Made by a program: the position numbers and the translations under genes | Notes under the pieces: model-generated | Told to the model about the DNA's origin: nothing | The model's input: only the letters and a program-made list of their open reading frames with translations | Database searches by the model: none | Shown: in pieces, positions 1 through 6,379 of the stretch | How the letters are laid out: every line of letters begins with the position of its first letter | Position numbering within the stretch: position 1 is the stretch's first letter | Origin: JABFXC01 sp035551575 | GTDB lineage: Bacteria > Gemmatimonadota > Gemmatimonadetes > Gemmatimonadales > Gemmatimonadaceae | DNA: 19,083 nucleotides | Direction: 5' to 3' | Assembly: GCA_035551575.1 (NCBI GenBank) | Contig: DASZNJ010000024.1 | Span: 1-19,083 of the forward strand

Positions 1-852
1 CAGCGCGGCCGCCGCGCTGTCCGGCCGGCCCGGCGGCGGCAGCGGCGCGAAGTCGAAGCGCGGCTTCGTCTGACCGTTAGGCTGGATCGGCTCCTGGATC
101 GGGCTCCGCGCCGGGAAGAGCGCGTCGGTCGCCGCGCCCCCGATGCGGGCCCGGGTCTCCAGCCGCGCGAGATCGTTCTCATAGGCGAGCGTCCATCCCA
201 TCCGTTCGAGGAGGAGGAACGTGTTCACCGGCTTCCACCGCTCCGGCGAGATCCCGAGCAGCCGGAACTCGAGCGGCACCTCGGCCGGGGACATCGAATC
301 GATGTACGCGTTGACGCCGTCGGCGAACGCCTCGGTCGCGACGCGCGCCGGCGAGCCGGCCGCAAGGCTCGCCCACGCGCGCTCGGCGGCGCGCGGCATC
401 CCGAGCCCGCGCATCTCCCGGTCGGCGCCGAGGAGACGGCGGCCGCCGACCTCGGTCAGCCGGCCGGATGCGGCGAGCGTTCCCATCTCGAGCTGGAAGA
501 GCCGGTCGCGGGCGACGACGTAGCCTAACGCGCGCCACGCGTCCGGCTCGCTCCCGGCGAAGATGTGCGGCACCGCGCGGTCGTCGTAGAGCACCGTCAC
601 CGGCGCACGGGTCCCGCGAACGGCGACCTCACTCGTTCGCGGGAGCTCGGCCACGGCCGGCATCGCCCAGACGCCGGCGGCGGGATCGACGAGCGGCCCG
701 AGCGGGGGGAGCACTCCGACCCCCCGCGCGCAGAGCACCACCATCACGAGGAGCACGACGGCGGCGGCGGCGAGACGTGCCCTCCGTCGGGCCGGCGACG
801 GCCGCGGTGCAGCCACGCGCACCGCGTCCGCCGGCCTCGCGGCAGCGGTCAC
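1..852 (-). CDS. Penicillin acylase family protein (N-terminal part, cut by window edge)
   Basis: This is the first 284 codons of an Ntn-hydrolase of the S45 penicillin/acyl-homoserine-lactone acylase family. These enzymes hydrolyse amide bonds of acylated amines in the periplasm. After an Arg/Pro-rich N-terminus, residues 27-42 form one hydrophobic segment (LAAAAVVLLVMVVLCA) that acts as a signal or membrane anchor. The family's start-of-domain signature follows: VTVLYDDRAVPHIFA around residues 85-99, ALGYVVARDRLFQLE around 108-122, then ASGRL, a GVNAYI element and EFRLLGISPERWKP. The autoprocessing site and catalytic N-terminal Ser of the beta chain are not reached before the edge. The start is GTG (852-850). 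It overlaps the TGA of the upstream acetyltransferase (GTGA, 849-852), which implies translational coupling. Substrate (beta-lactam, AHL, other acyl amide) cannot be told. The assignment to family is firm. Confidence 0.88.
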   Translation of the reverse strand, partial: MTAAARPADAVRVAAPRPSPARRRARLAAAAVVLLVMVVLCARGVGVLPPLGPLVDPAAGVWAMPAVAELPRTSEVAVRGTRAPVTVLYDDRAVPHIFAGSEPDAWRALGYVVARDRLFQLEMGTLAASGRLTEVGGRRLLGADREMRGLGMPRAAERAWASLAAGSPARVATEAFADGVNAYIDSMSPAEVPLEFRLLGISPERWKPVNTFLLLERMGWTLAYENDLARLETRARIGGAATDALFPARSPIQEPIQPNGQTKPRFDFAPLPPPGRPDSAAAAL

Positions 853-1379
853 GTCGCGCGCGATGGCGGGTCCGCCACCTGGTAGCCCGTGGAAGTGGCG
901 AGCGCGCGCAATGCCCCGCCCGTGAGGCGGTTCACCGTCCAGTCGGACATCGCCTGCGCCCCGACGCTCCGGTAGAAGCGAATCGCGTCGACGTTCCAAT
1001 CGAGCACGCTCCATTCGAGCCGCCCGCAGCCGCGGTCGAGCGCGATGCGGGCGAGACGCGCGAGCAGGATGCGCCCCAGTCCCCTGCCGCGAAAGCGCGG
1101 AAAGACGAAGAGGTCCTCGAGATACACCCCCGCCCGCGCGAGAAAGGTGGAGTAGTTGTGGAAGAAGAGCGCGAATCCCGCCGCCTCCTCTCCCTCGAAC
1201 GCGAGGATCACCTCGGCCGCTGGCCGCGCACCGAACAACGTCTCCCGCAACAGCTCCTCGGTCGCCACGACTTCATGCGCGAGCCGCTCGTATTCGGCGA
1301 GTCCGCGAATGCAGCTGAGGATCACCGGCACGTCGTCGGGGGTGGCGAAGCGAAGCGAGAATGGCGAAGCTGGAGACAT
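849..1379 (-). CDS. GNAT N-acetyltransferase, diamine/thialysine acetyltransferase-like
   Basis: This 176-residue, full-length GNAT enzyme transfers acetyl from acetyl-CoA to a small amine in the cytoplasm. The acetyl-CoA-binding motif A is seen as RGRGLG (residues 97-102), preceded by the beta-4 strand YLEDLFVFP. LEWSVLDWN and IRFYRSVGA follow. Tyr136 in IRFY matches the general-acid tyrosine of spermidine/spermine acetyltransferases (SSAT). The overall pattern (RFATPDD, LAEYERL, GFALFFHNYSTF) resembles the SSAT/thialysine acetyltransferase branch rather than protein or antibiotic acetyltransferases. That suggests a polyamine or lysine-analogue substrate, which is inference. Its TGA stop overlaps the GTG start of the penicillin acylase, so both should be made from one mRNA. 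No strong Shine-Dalgarno is visible before the ATG. Confidence 0.9.
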   Translation of the reverse strand: MSPASPFSLRFATPDDVPVILSCIRGLAEYERLAHEVVATEELLRETLFGARPAAEVILAFEGEEAAGFALFFHNYSTFLARAGVYLEDLFVFPRFRGRGLGRILLARLARIALDRGCGRLEWSVLDWNVDAIRFYRSVGAQAMSDWTVNRLTGGALRALATSTGYQVADPPSRAT

Positions 1380-1429
1380 CGGATCGAGGGCGGTGACGGC
1401 GGCGAGGACACGCCGGGGCGAGCGCGCCC

Positions 1430-1458
1430 AACATCCACCCCCGCTCCACCGCTGTCAA
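1430..1458 (-). promoter_or_regulatory. Possible sigma-70-type promoter for the GNAT/acylase pair
   Basis: On the minus strand a perfect -35 hexamer TTGACA (1458-1453) is followed, after a 17-nt spacer, by GATGTT (1435-1430). The latter matches only three of six -10 positions. It lies about 50 nt upstream of the GNAT ATG, inside the 123-bp divergent gap with the M2 peptidase gene. The -35 and spacing are good and the -10 is weak. No counterpart is clear for the plus-strand gene. Confidence 0.3.
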
Positions 1459-1502
1459 CGCCCGCGCGAGCATCCGCGCACCCTCAACACCATTCGACAG
1501 AC

Positions 1503-3332
1503 ATGCGAACTCGCACATTCCTCGTTGCGCTCGCCAGCGCGATCGTTCCCTTCACTCTCGACGCGCAGGCCGCGAAGCGGCCGACCGTCGCCGAAGCCAC
1601 GCGCTTCATCGAGAACGCCGAAGCGCAGCTCGCCGAGCTCTCGGTTCGCGCCAACCAGGCCGGCTGGGTCGCCGCTACCTACATCACCGACGACACCGAG
1701 GCGCTGAACGCCGAGGCCTCGAAGAACTACGCGGTCGCGGTGCAGAGGCTCGCCCTCGCCGCGCGCCGATTCGACAAGGTGAAGCTCCCGGCATCGACGC
1801 GCCGCAAGTTCACCCTCCTCCGCCTCGGGCTGAGCGCGCCCCCACCGGGCAATCCGGGCGAGGCGGCCGAGCTGACCCGGCTCACGACGAGCATGGAAGC
1901 CGACTACGGCAAGGGGAGTTATTGCCCCGCCGCCGGTGCCCCGACGGCAAGGAAGGCCGGCGACTGCCTGCAGATCTCGGAGCTGAGCAGGGTGCTCGTC
2001 GAGAGCCGCGATCCGGCGACGCTGCTCGACGCCTGGCAGGGGTGGCACCGCGTCGGCGCGCAGATGCGGACGCGATACGCGCGCTTCGCCGAGCTGTCGA
2101 ACAAGGGTGCCCGCGAGCTCGGCTTCGCCGATGCCGGCGCGATGTGGCGCTCCAATTACGACATGCCGCCGGCGGAGTTCGAGAAGGAAGTAGACCGGTT
2201 GTGGGAGCAGGTGAAGCCGCTCTACGTCGCGCTCCATGCGTACACCCGCTCGCGGCTCGTGCAGCAATATGGCGCGCAGCTCGTCCCCCCTGACGGCCTC
2301 ATCCCCGCGCACCTCCTCGGCAACATGTGGGCGCAGGAGTGGGGGAACATCTATCCCCTGGTCGCCCCGACGGGCGGGGTGCAGACCGCGGACATCGGCG
2401 AGCTGCTGCGCGCGAAGAACACCGACGTGAAGGGGATGGTGAAGTACGGGGACAACTTCTTCGTCTCGATGGGCTTCGCCCCGATGCCCGCGACCTTCTG
2501 GGAGCGCTCGCAGTTCACCAAGCCGCGTGACCGCGAGGTCGTCTGCCACGCCAGCGCGTGGGATGTCGACGACAAGGACGACCTCCGCGTGAAGATGTGC
2601 CTCGACATCACCACCGAGGACTTCGTCACCGCGCACCATGAAATCGGCCACAACTTCTACCAGCGCGCCTACAAGAACCAGCCCTTCCTCTTCAAGGGCG
2701 GGGCGAACGACGGATTCCATGAGGCGATCGGCGACGCGATCGCGCTCTCGATCACCCCGGAATACCTGAAGCAGGTCGGGCTGCTGACGACCCCCCCTCC
2801 TGGCCCCGAAGCGGATGTTCCGCTCCTCCTCCGCCAGGCGATGGACAAGGTCGCGTTCCTCCCCTTCGGGCTCCTCGTCGACAAGTGGCGCTGGCAGGTC
2901 TTCGACGGCCGCACGAAGCCGGCGACCTACAACGCTGACTGGTGGGCGCTGCGCGCGAAGTACCAGGGCGTTGCGCCGCCGTCCGCCCGCACCGAGTCGG
3001 ACTTCGACCCGGGGGCAAAGTACCACGTCCCGGCGAACACCCCGTACATGCGCTACTTCCTCGCTCGCGTCCTCCAGTTCCAGTTCTATCGCGCGCTCTG
3101 CCGCGAGGCGGGGTACACCGGACCGCTGCACCGCTGCTCCTTCTACGGGAGCAAGGCCGCCGGCGACAAGCTCAATGCGATGCTCACCGCGGGACAGAGC
3201 GAGCCGTGGCAGGAGACTCTCTTCAAGCTCACCGGCTCGCGCACGCTCGATGCGAGCGCGATCAGCGAATACTTCGCGCCCCTCAAGACCTGGCTCGACC
3301 AGCAGAACCAGGGCAAGCCCGTCGGCTGGTGA
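1503..3332 (+). CDS. Secreted M2 family metallopeptidase (bacterial ACE homologue)
   Basis: This 609-residue zinc dipeptidyl carboxypeptidase of MEROPS family M2 cleaves C-terminal dipeptides from oligopeptides, probably in the periplasm. The signal peptide is MRTRTFLVALASAIVPFTLDAQA, with likely cleavage after AQA. The zinc site is H379-E-I-G-H383 plus E407 in HEAIGDA. The 28-residue distance from the first His to the Glu is the same as in human testis ACE (H383/H387/E411). Further downstream, KYHVPANTPYMRYF carries the Lys, Tyr-x-Arg-Tyr residues that bind substrate and chloride in ACE, and FQFYRALCREAGYTGPLHRC is also ACE-like. The reading frame is open far upstream. The ATG at 1503 is chosen because it begins a normal signal peptide, while the upstream stretch is Arg/Pro-rich antisense of the acetyltransferase. 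A hairpin terminator follows 11 bp after the stop. Confidence 0.96.
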   Translation: MRTRTFLVALASAIVPFTLDAQAAKRPTVAEATRFIENAEAQLAELSVRANQAGWVAATYITDDTEALNAEASKNYAVAVQRLALAARRFDKVKLPASTRRKFTLLRLGLSAPPPGNPGEAAELTRLTTSMEADYGKGSYCPAAGAPTARKAGDCLQISELSRVLVESRDPATLLDAWQGWHRVGAQMRTRYARFAELSNKGARELGFADAGAMWRSNYDMPPAEFEKEVDRLWEQVKPLYVALHAYTRSRLVQQYGAQLVPPDGLIPAHLLGNMWAQEWGNIYPLVAPTGGVQTADIGELLRAKNTDVKGMVKYGDNFFVSMGFAPMPATFWERSQFTKPRDREVVCHASAWDVDDKDDLRVKMCLDITTEDFVTAHHEIGHNFYQRAYKNQPFLFKGGANDGFHEAIGDAIALSITPEYLKQVGLLTTPPPGPEADVPLLLRQAMDKVAFLPFGLLVDKWRWQVFDGRTKPATYNADWWALRAKYQGVAPPSARTESDFDPGAKYHVPANTPYMRYFLARVLQFQFYRALCREAGYTGPLHRCSFYGSKAAGDKLNAMLTAGQSEPWQETLFKLTGSRTLDASAISEYFAPLKTWLDQQNQGKPVGW

Positions 3333-3342
3333 GGAATTTCGA

Positions 3343-3372
3343 AGGGGGTCAGGACTTTCGTCCTGACCCCCT
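3343..3372. terminator. Bidirectional hairpin between convergent genes
   Basis: A perfect 13-bp stem pairs 3343-3355 (AGGGGGTCAGGAC) with 3360-3372 around a TTTC loop. It starts 11 bp after the M2 peptidase stop and lies 28 bp beyond the stop of the convergent 67-residue gene, so it can serve both transcripts. No long T-tract follows on either side. Confidence 0.8.
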
Positions 3373-3399
3373 CGGTCGTTCCAACCGCCCGGCGTTCCG

Positions 3400-3603
3400 T
3401 CAGGCGTCGTCGCGCTGGGTCGCGGCTCGGCGGACCTGGCTCATGATCCGCTCGAGATCCGCTTCGGCCTGCGCGCGCGCCTCGGCGTCGTCGGGCGCTT
3501 CGCGCGCGACGAGGCGGATCTGGTCCATCATCTCGTCGATCAGCGCGCGGAAGCGGGGACGCAGCCGCCGGTCGCGGTCGGACTGCTCTGAGGTCGTGGG
3601 CAT
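3400..3603 (-). CDS. Hypothetical 67-residue helical protein
   Basis: This small, charged, cytoplasmic protein is predicted to be almost wholly alpha-helical (RPRFRALIDEMMDQIRLVA, then DDAEARAQAEADLERIMSQV). It has no signal peptide, membrane segment or cysteine. The balanced Asp/Glu/Arg/Ala composition looks like a real protein and not the Arg/Pro-rich type of antisense frames. A GGAG Shine-Dalgarno (3615-3618) lies 11 nt before the ATG, and a terminator hairpin follows the stop. It is the last minus-strand gene of the block but is separated from the oxidase upstream by 76 bp, with an AT-rich patch (3633-3644) that may hold its own promoter. I do not recognise a family. Two amphipathic helices suggest oligomerisation. 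Confidence 0.7.
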   Translation of the reverse strand: MPTTSEQSDRDRRLRPRFRALIDEMMDQIRLVAREAPDDAEARAQAEADLERIMSQVRRAATQRDDA

Positions 3604-3679
3604 CGGACGGTCATCTCCAATCGGGAAGCTCGATACAAAATTGCAGGACGTGCGCCTCCGCGCCAGAGCCGGCTTGCAT

Positions 3680-4816
3680 TCAGAGAAGGAGCTCTGTGCG
3701 CCCGCTCACAGCCAGCTGCGCCACCGCGCGACCGCAGAGCGCACCGACCACGTTCCCCGTCCCGTTGTAGGCGCCGGTCGCCCAGACACCCGGCCGCACC
3801 TCCTCGACGACGGGGAGACCGTCGGGAGTGTAGGACACCGACGCCGCCCACCGGTGCGTGATCGGTGCGCGCGTGCGGACCCGTTCGCGCAGGCACTGCT
3901 CGAGCGCGCGCTGCACCGCCTCGCTCGGCCGCGCATCGTGAGTCCATTCCCCGTCGCCGCCGACGTCGCGAAAGCCGCCGAGGGCGATGCGCCGGTCGGC
4001 CAGCTGCTGCCAGTAGTCGAGGCCATAGCGCGAGTAGACCGGGCGCTCGTAGCGCACATCGGCCGCCGGGGCGGTGCCGATCATCTGGAGCCTGACGGTG
4101 CGGACCCGCCCCGCCAGCTCGGGAATCACCCGCTCCAGTCCACCATCGACCGCGACGACCGTGATCGGCGCTCGCACGCGCCCCCCCGCCGTCACCACCT
4201 GGCGGGCGGAGATCTCCACCGCACGCGTGTGCTCGAACAGCCGCGCCCCCGCCGCGATCGCGCGCGTCGCGAGCTGGCGGCAGCGCAGCAGCGGCTGGAA
4301 GCTGCCGTCGCGCGGAAAGAGCAGCCCGCGTCCCTCCCACCCCTCGTACCATTCGACCGGGAGTCCGTCTTCCCGCATCGCCGCCAGCTGCGCCCGGCAG
4401 TCGGCCAGCTCGTCGTCGTCGATCGCGATGCGCAGGGTGCCGGTGCGACGCACCGCGTCGGGTGTCTCGGCGGCGATGCGCTCGAGCTCCTCCAGCGTCA
4501 GGCGCCAGGCGCGCACCGCGCGCTCGCGGCCATGCGAGTCGGAGGCCTCGTGATGGAATGCGGCGATCCCGGCGAGCAGGAATCCCCCGTTCCGGCCGGC
4601 CGCGCCCCCGCCGACCGTCGCCGCGTCGACGCCGACGACGCGCGCGCCGAGCCGCTGCAGCTCCCCGATGCACGACAGCCCGCTCCCGCCGAGGCCGACG
4701 ACGCAGACGTCGGCGTCGACCGTGCCGTCCAGCGGCGTGAGGCCTAACGGTGCGACGCCGACCGTCCACACCGGCAACCCGACCGGGGCTGCCGCGGGTG
4801 CCCCGCCGTCAGACAC
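3680..4816 (-). CDS. FAD-dependent oxidoreductase, DAO/glycine-oxidase family
   Basis: This 378-residue flavoenzyme of the DAO fold oxidises an amine or amino acid with release of imine and H2O2 (family knowledge). The FAD-binding Rossmann motif is G41-L-G-G-S-G46 in DVCVVGLGGSG, followed by an acidic residue in VVGVDAATVGGGAAGRNGGF. The GxxAxGRNGG pattern is typical of the PuuB/gamma-glutamylputrescine oxidase and related branch. The C-terminal flavin-contact region is SYTPDGLPVVEEVRPGVWATGAYNGTGN. The start is GTG at 4816, preceded six bases away by GGAAGA (4823-4828). The first 8 bp overlap the end of the MATE gene, so the two are coupled. Substrate is unknown. A polyamine-type amine would fit the branch, but this is inference. 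Leu24 is a TTA codon inside the CGTTAGGC word. Confidence 0.88.
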   Translation of the reverse strand: MSDGGAPAAAPVGLPVWTVGVAPLGLTPLDGTVDADVCVVGLGGSGLSCIGELQRLGARVVGVDAATVGGGAAGRNGGFLLAGIAAFHHEASDSHGRERAVRAWRLTLEELERIAAETPDAVRRTGTLRIAIDDDELADCRAQLAAMREDGLPVEWYEGWEGRGLLFPRDGSFQPLLRCRQLATRAIAAGARLFEHTRAVEISARQVVTAGGRVRAPITVVAVDGGLERVIPELAGRVRTVRLQMIGTAPAADVRYERPVYSRYGLDYWQQLADRRIALGGFRDVGGDGEWTHDARPSEAVQRALEQCLRERVRTRAPITHRWAASVSYTPDGLPVVEEVRPGVWATGAYNGTGNVVGALCGRAVAQLAVSGRTELLL

Positions 4817-6275
4817 GCCGCGTCTTCCACGCGCCGCGGCGGAAGATCCACGCGCCGGCGAACGCCATCAGCGAGAACGCCGCCGCCATCGCGATGAACG
4901 CGCCGCGCGGGCCCATCCCCATCCGGTCGGCGAGGAACCACGCCAGCGGGAGCTCGAACATCCAGAAGCAGAACAGGTTGAGGAGCGTCGGCGAGCGGGT
5001 GTCCCCCGCCCCGTTGAACGACTGGGTGAACGTCATCCCGTAGCCGTAGAAGAGGAAGCCCAGCGCGATGATGCGGAGGCACTGCGTCGCGTAGCCGGCG
5101 ATGTTCGGGTCCTGCGTGAACACCGCGACGATGTGGTCGGCGAGCAGCACGAAGGCGACCCCGATCGTGCCGAGGAACGCGGTCGCGTAGCCCCCCGCCA
5201 CCCAGACCGCGCGCTCCGCCCGCCCCGGCTTCCCGGCTCCCAACGCCTGCCCGACCATCGTCGCCGCGGCGTTGGTGATCCCGAACGCCGGCAGGAGCGC
5301 GAAGATGATCACCCGCAGTCCGATCGTGTAGCCGGCGACCGCGTCGCTCCCGAACTGCGAGATGATCCGCACCAGCCCGAGCCAGCTTGCCGTCCCGATG
5401 AACACCTGCACCGTCGCGCTCGACGAGAGCCTGACGATCCGCCCGACCAGCGGCGGGTCGAACTTCCAGTGATGGCGCCTCACCACGAGCCGCCCCTTCC
5501 CGTTCAGCAGCTTCGAGAGCGCGAACAGCACGCCGACCCCGCGCCCGATCGTCGTCCCGACCGCGGCCCCGGTGACTCCGAGCTCCGGAAAGGGCCCGAG
5601 GCCGAAGATCAGGCAGGGCGCGAGCACGATGTTCAGCGCGTTGGCCAGCCAGAGCACCCGCATCGCGATCGCCGCATCCCCGGCGCCGCGGAAGATGGCG
5701 TTCACCAGGAACAGGAGCAGGATGCTCACGTTCCCGGCGAACATCATCCGCGTGTAGCCGCTCCCCGACGCGACGACCGACGGCGACGCGCCCATCGTCG
5801 CCAGCAGCCGCGGCGCGAACAGCGCGCCGAGCACCCCGACCACCACCGCCACCGCCAGCCCGAGCACCATCGCCTGCGCCGCCGAGTGCGCGGCGCCCTC
5901 GCGATCACCCTCCCCGAAGCGGCGCGCCACCATCGCCGTCGCGCCGATGGACAGCCCGATCGCGATCGCGTACACCGCCGACAGCATCGACTCGGTGATT
6001 CCGACCGTCGCCACCGCGTCGGCACCAAGCCGCGCGACGAAGAAGACGTCGACCACCGCGAAGACGCTCTCCATCACCATCTCGAGCACCATCGGCACGG
6101 CGAGGATCAGGATCGCCGTGCCTAACGGTCCGCTCGTGAAGTCGCGGTGCGACCCGCGCAGCGCTTCGCGAAGTGCGGCGCCGACCCCGAGCGGCGCGCC
6201 CTCCTGCAGGGGTCGGTCGTGTCCCGGCGCCAGCGCCTCCGCCGGCGCCGCCGGCCGGACTTCCGGTGAAGACAT
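4809..6275 (-). CDS. MATE family efflux transporter
   Basis: This 488-residue inner-membrane protein belongs to the MOP superfamily (MATE), which exports cationic drugs and metabolites by H+ or Na+ antiport. The hydrophobic profile is two repeated six-helix bundles. Recognisable family elements include LAVPMVLEMVMESVFAVVDVFFVARLG (helix 1-2), ATAMVARRFGEGDREGA, NAIFRGAGDAAIAM and, in the second half, MVGQALGAGKPGRAERA and QSFNGAGDTRSPTLLN. An N-terminal extension of about 45 residues before the first helix is polar and may be partly spurious, but no better start is evident. It ends inside the start of the oxidase gene (8-bp overlap). An MATE pump coupled to an amine oxidase suggests a shared substrate class. 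Leu51 is a TTA codon in CGTTAGGC. Confidence 0.95.
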   Translation of the reverse strand: MSSPEVRPAAPAEALAPGHDRPLQEGAPLGVGAALREALRGSHRDFTSGPLGTAILILAVPMVLEMVMESVFAVVDVFFVARLGADAVATVGITESMLSAVYAIAIGLSIGATAMVARRFGEGDREGAAHSAAQAMVLGLAVAVVVGVLGALFAPRLLATMGASPSVVASGSGYTRMMFAGNVSILLLFLVNAIFRGAGDAAIAMRVLWLANALNIVLAPCLIFGLGPFPELGVTGAAVGTTIGRGVGVLFALSKLLNGKGRLVVRRHHWKFDPPLVGRIVRLSSSATVQVFIGTASWLGLVRIISQFGSDAVAGYTIGLRVIIFALLPAFGITNAAATMVGQALGAGKPGRAERAVWVAGGYATAFLGTIGVAFVLLADHIVAVFTQDPNIAGYATQCLRIIALGFLFYGYGMTFTQSFNGAGDTRSPTLLNLFCFWMFELPLAWFLADRMGMGPRGAFIAMAAAFSLMAFAGAWIFRRGAWKTRRV

Positions 6276-6281
6276 CCGCGC

Positions 6282-6287
6282 AATCTA
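6282..6287 (-). promoter_or_regulatory. Possible -10 element (TAGATT) for a leaderless MATE transcript
   Basis: The hexamer TAGATT on the minus strand fits the TANNNT form and ends 6 bp before the MATE ATG. Transcription would therefore begin at or next to the start codon. No Shine-Dalgarno is present, which is consistent with a leaderless mRNA, and no -35 is recognisable. Weak evidence. Confidence 0.22.
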
Positions 6288-6354
6288 GGGGCGACGGAGC
6301 GTTCGCGCCCCACCCGCCTCCCGCCCCGCGCCCGGCCGGCGCGCTTCCCGACCT

Positions 6355-6369
6355 TCGCGACGGTCGCGA
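6355..6369. promoter_or_regulatory. 15-bp dyad just upstream of hrpB
   Basis: TCGCGAC and GTCGCGA form a perfect 7-bp inverted repeat around a single G, ending 10 bp before the proposed GTG start of hrpB, in the 104-bp divergent gap with the MATE gene. It could be a repressor site or only a by-product of CpG-rich sequence. No regulator gene is adjacent. Confidence 0.25.
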
Positions 6370-6379
6370 CATTCCTCCC

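Noticed and set aside
468..1502. Long upstream extension of the M2 peptidase frame
   Set aside because: It is Arg/Pro-rich antisense of the acetyltransferase and acylase genes, and would bury the clear signal peptide that starts at 1503.
2942..6125. Long plus-strand open frames opposite the oxidase and MATE genes
   Set aside because: They are rich in Arg, Pro, His and Asp with no family resemblance. In very high-GC DNA stop codons are rare in antisense frames, and the minus-strand proteins match known families over their full length.
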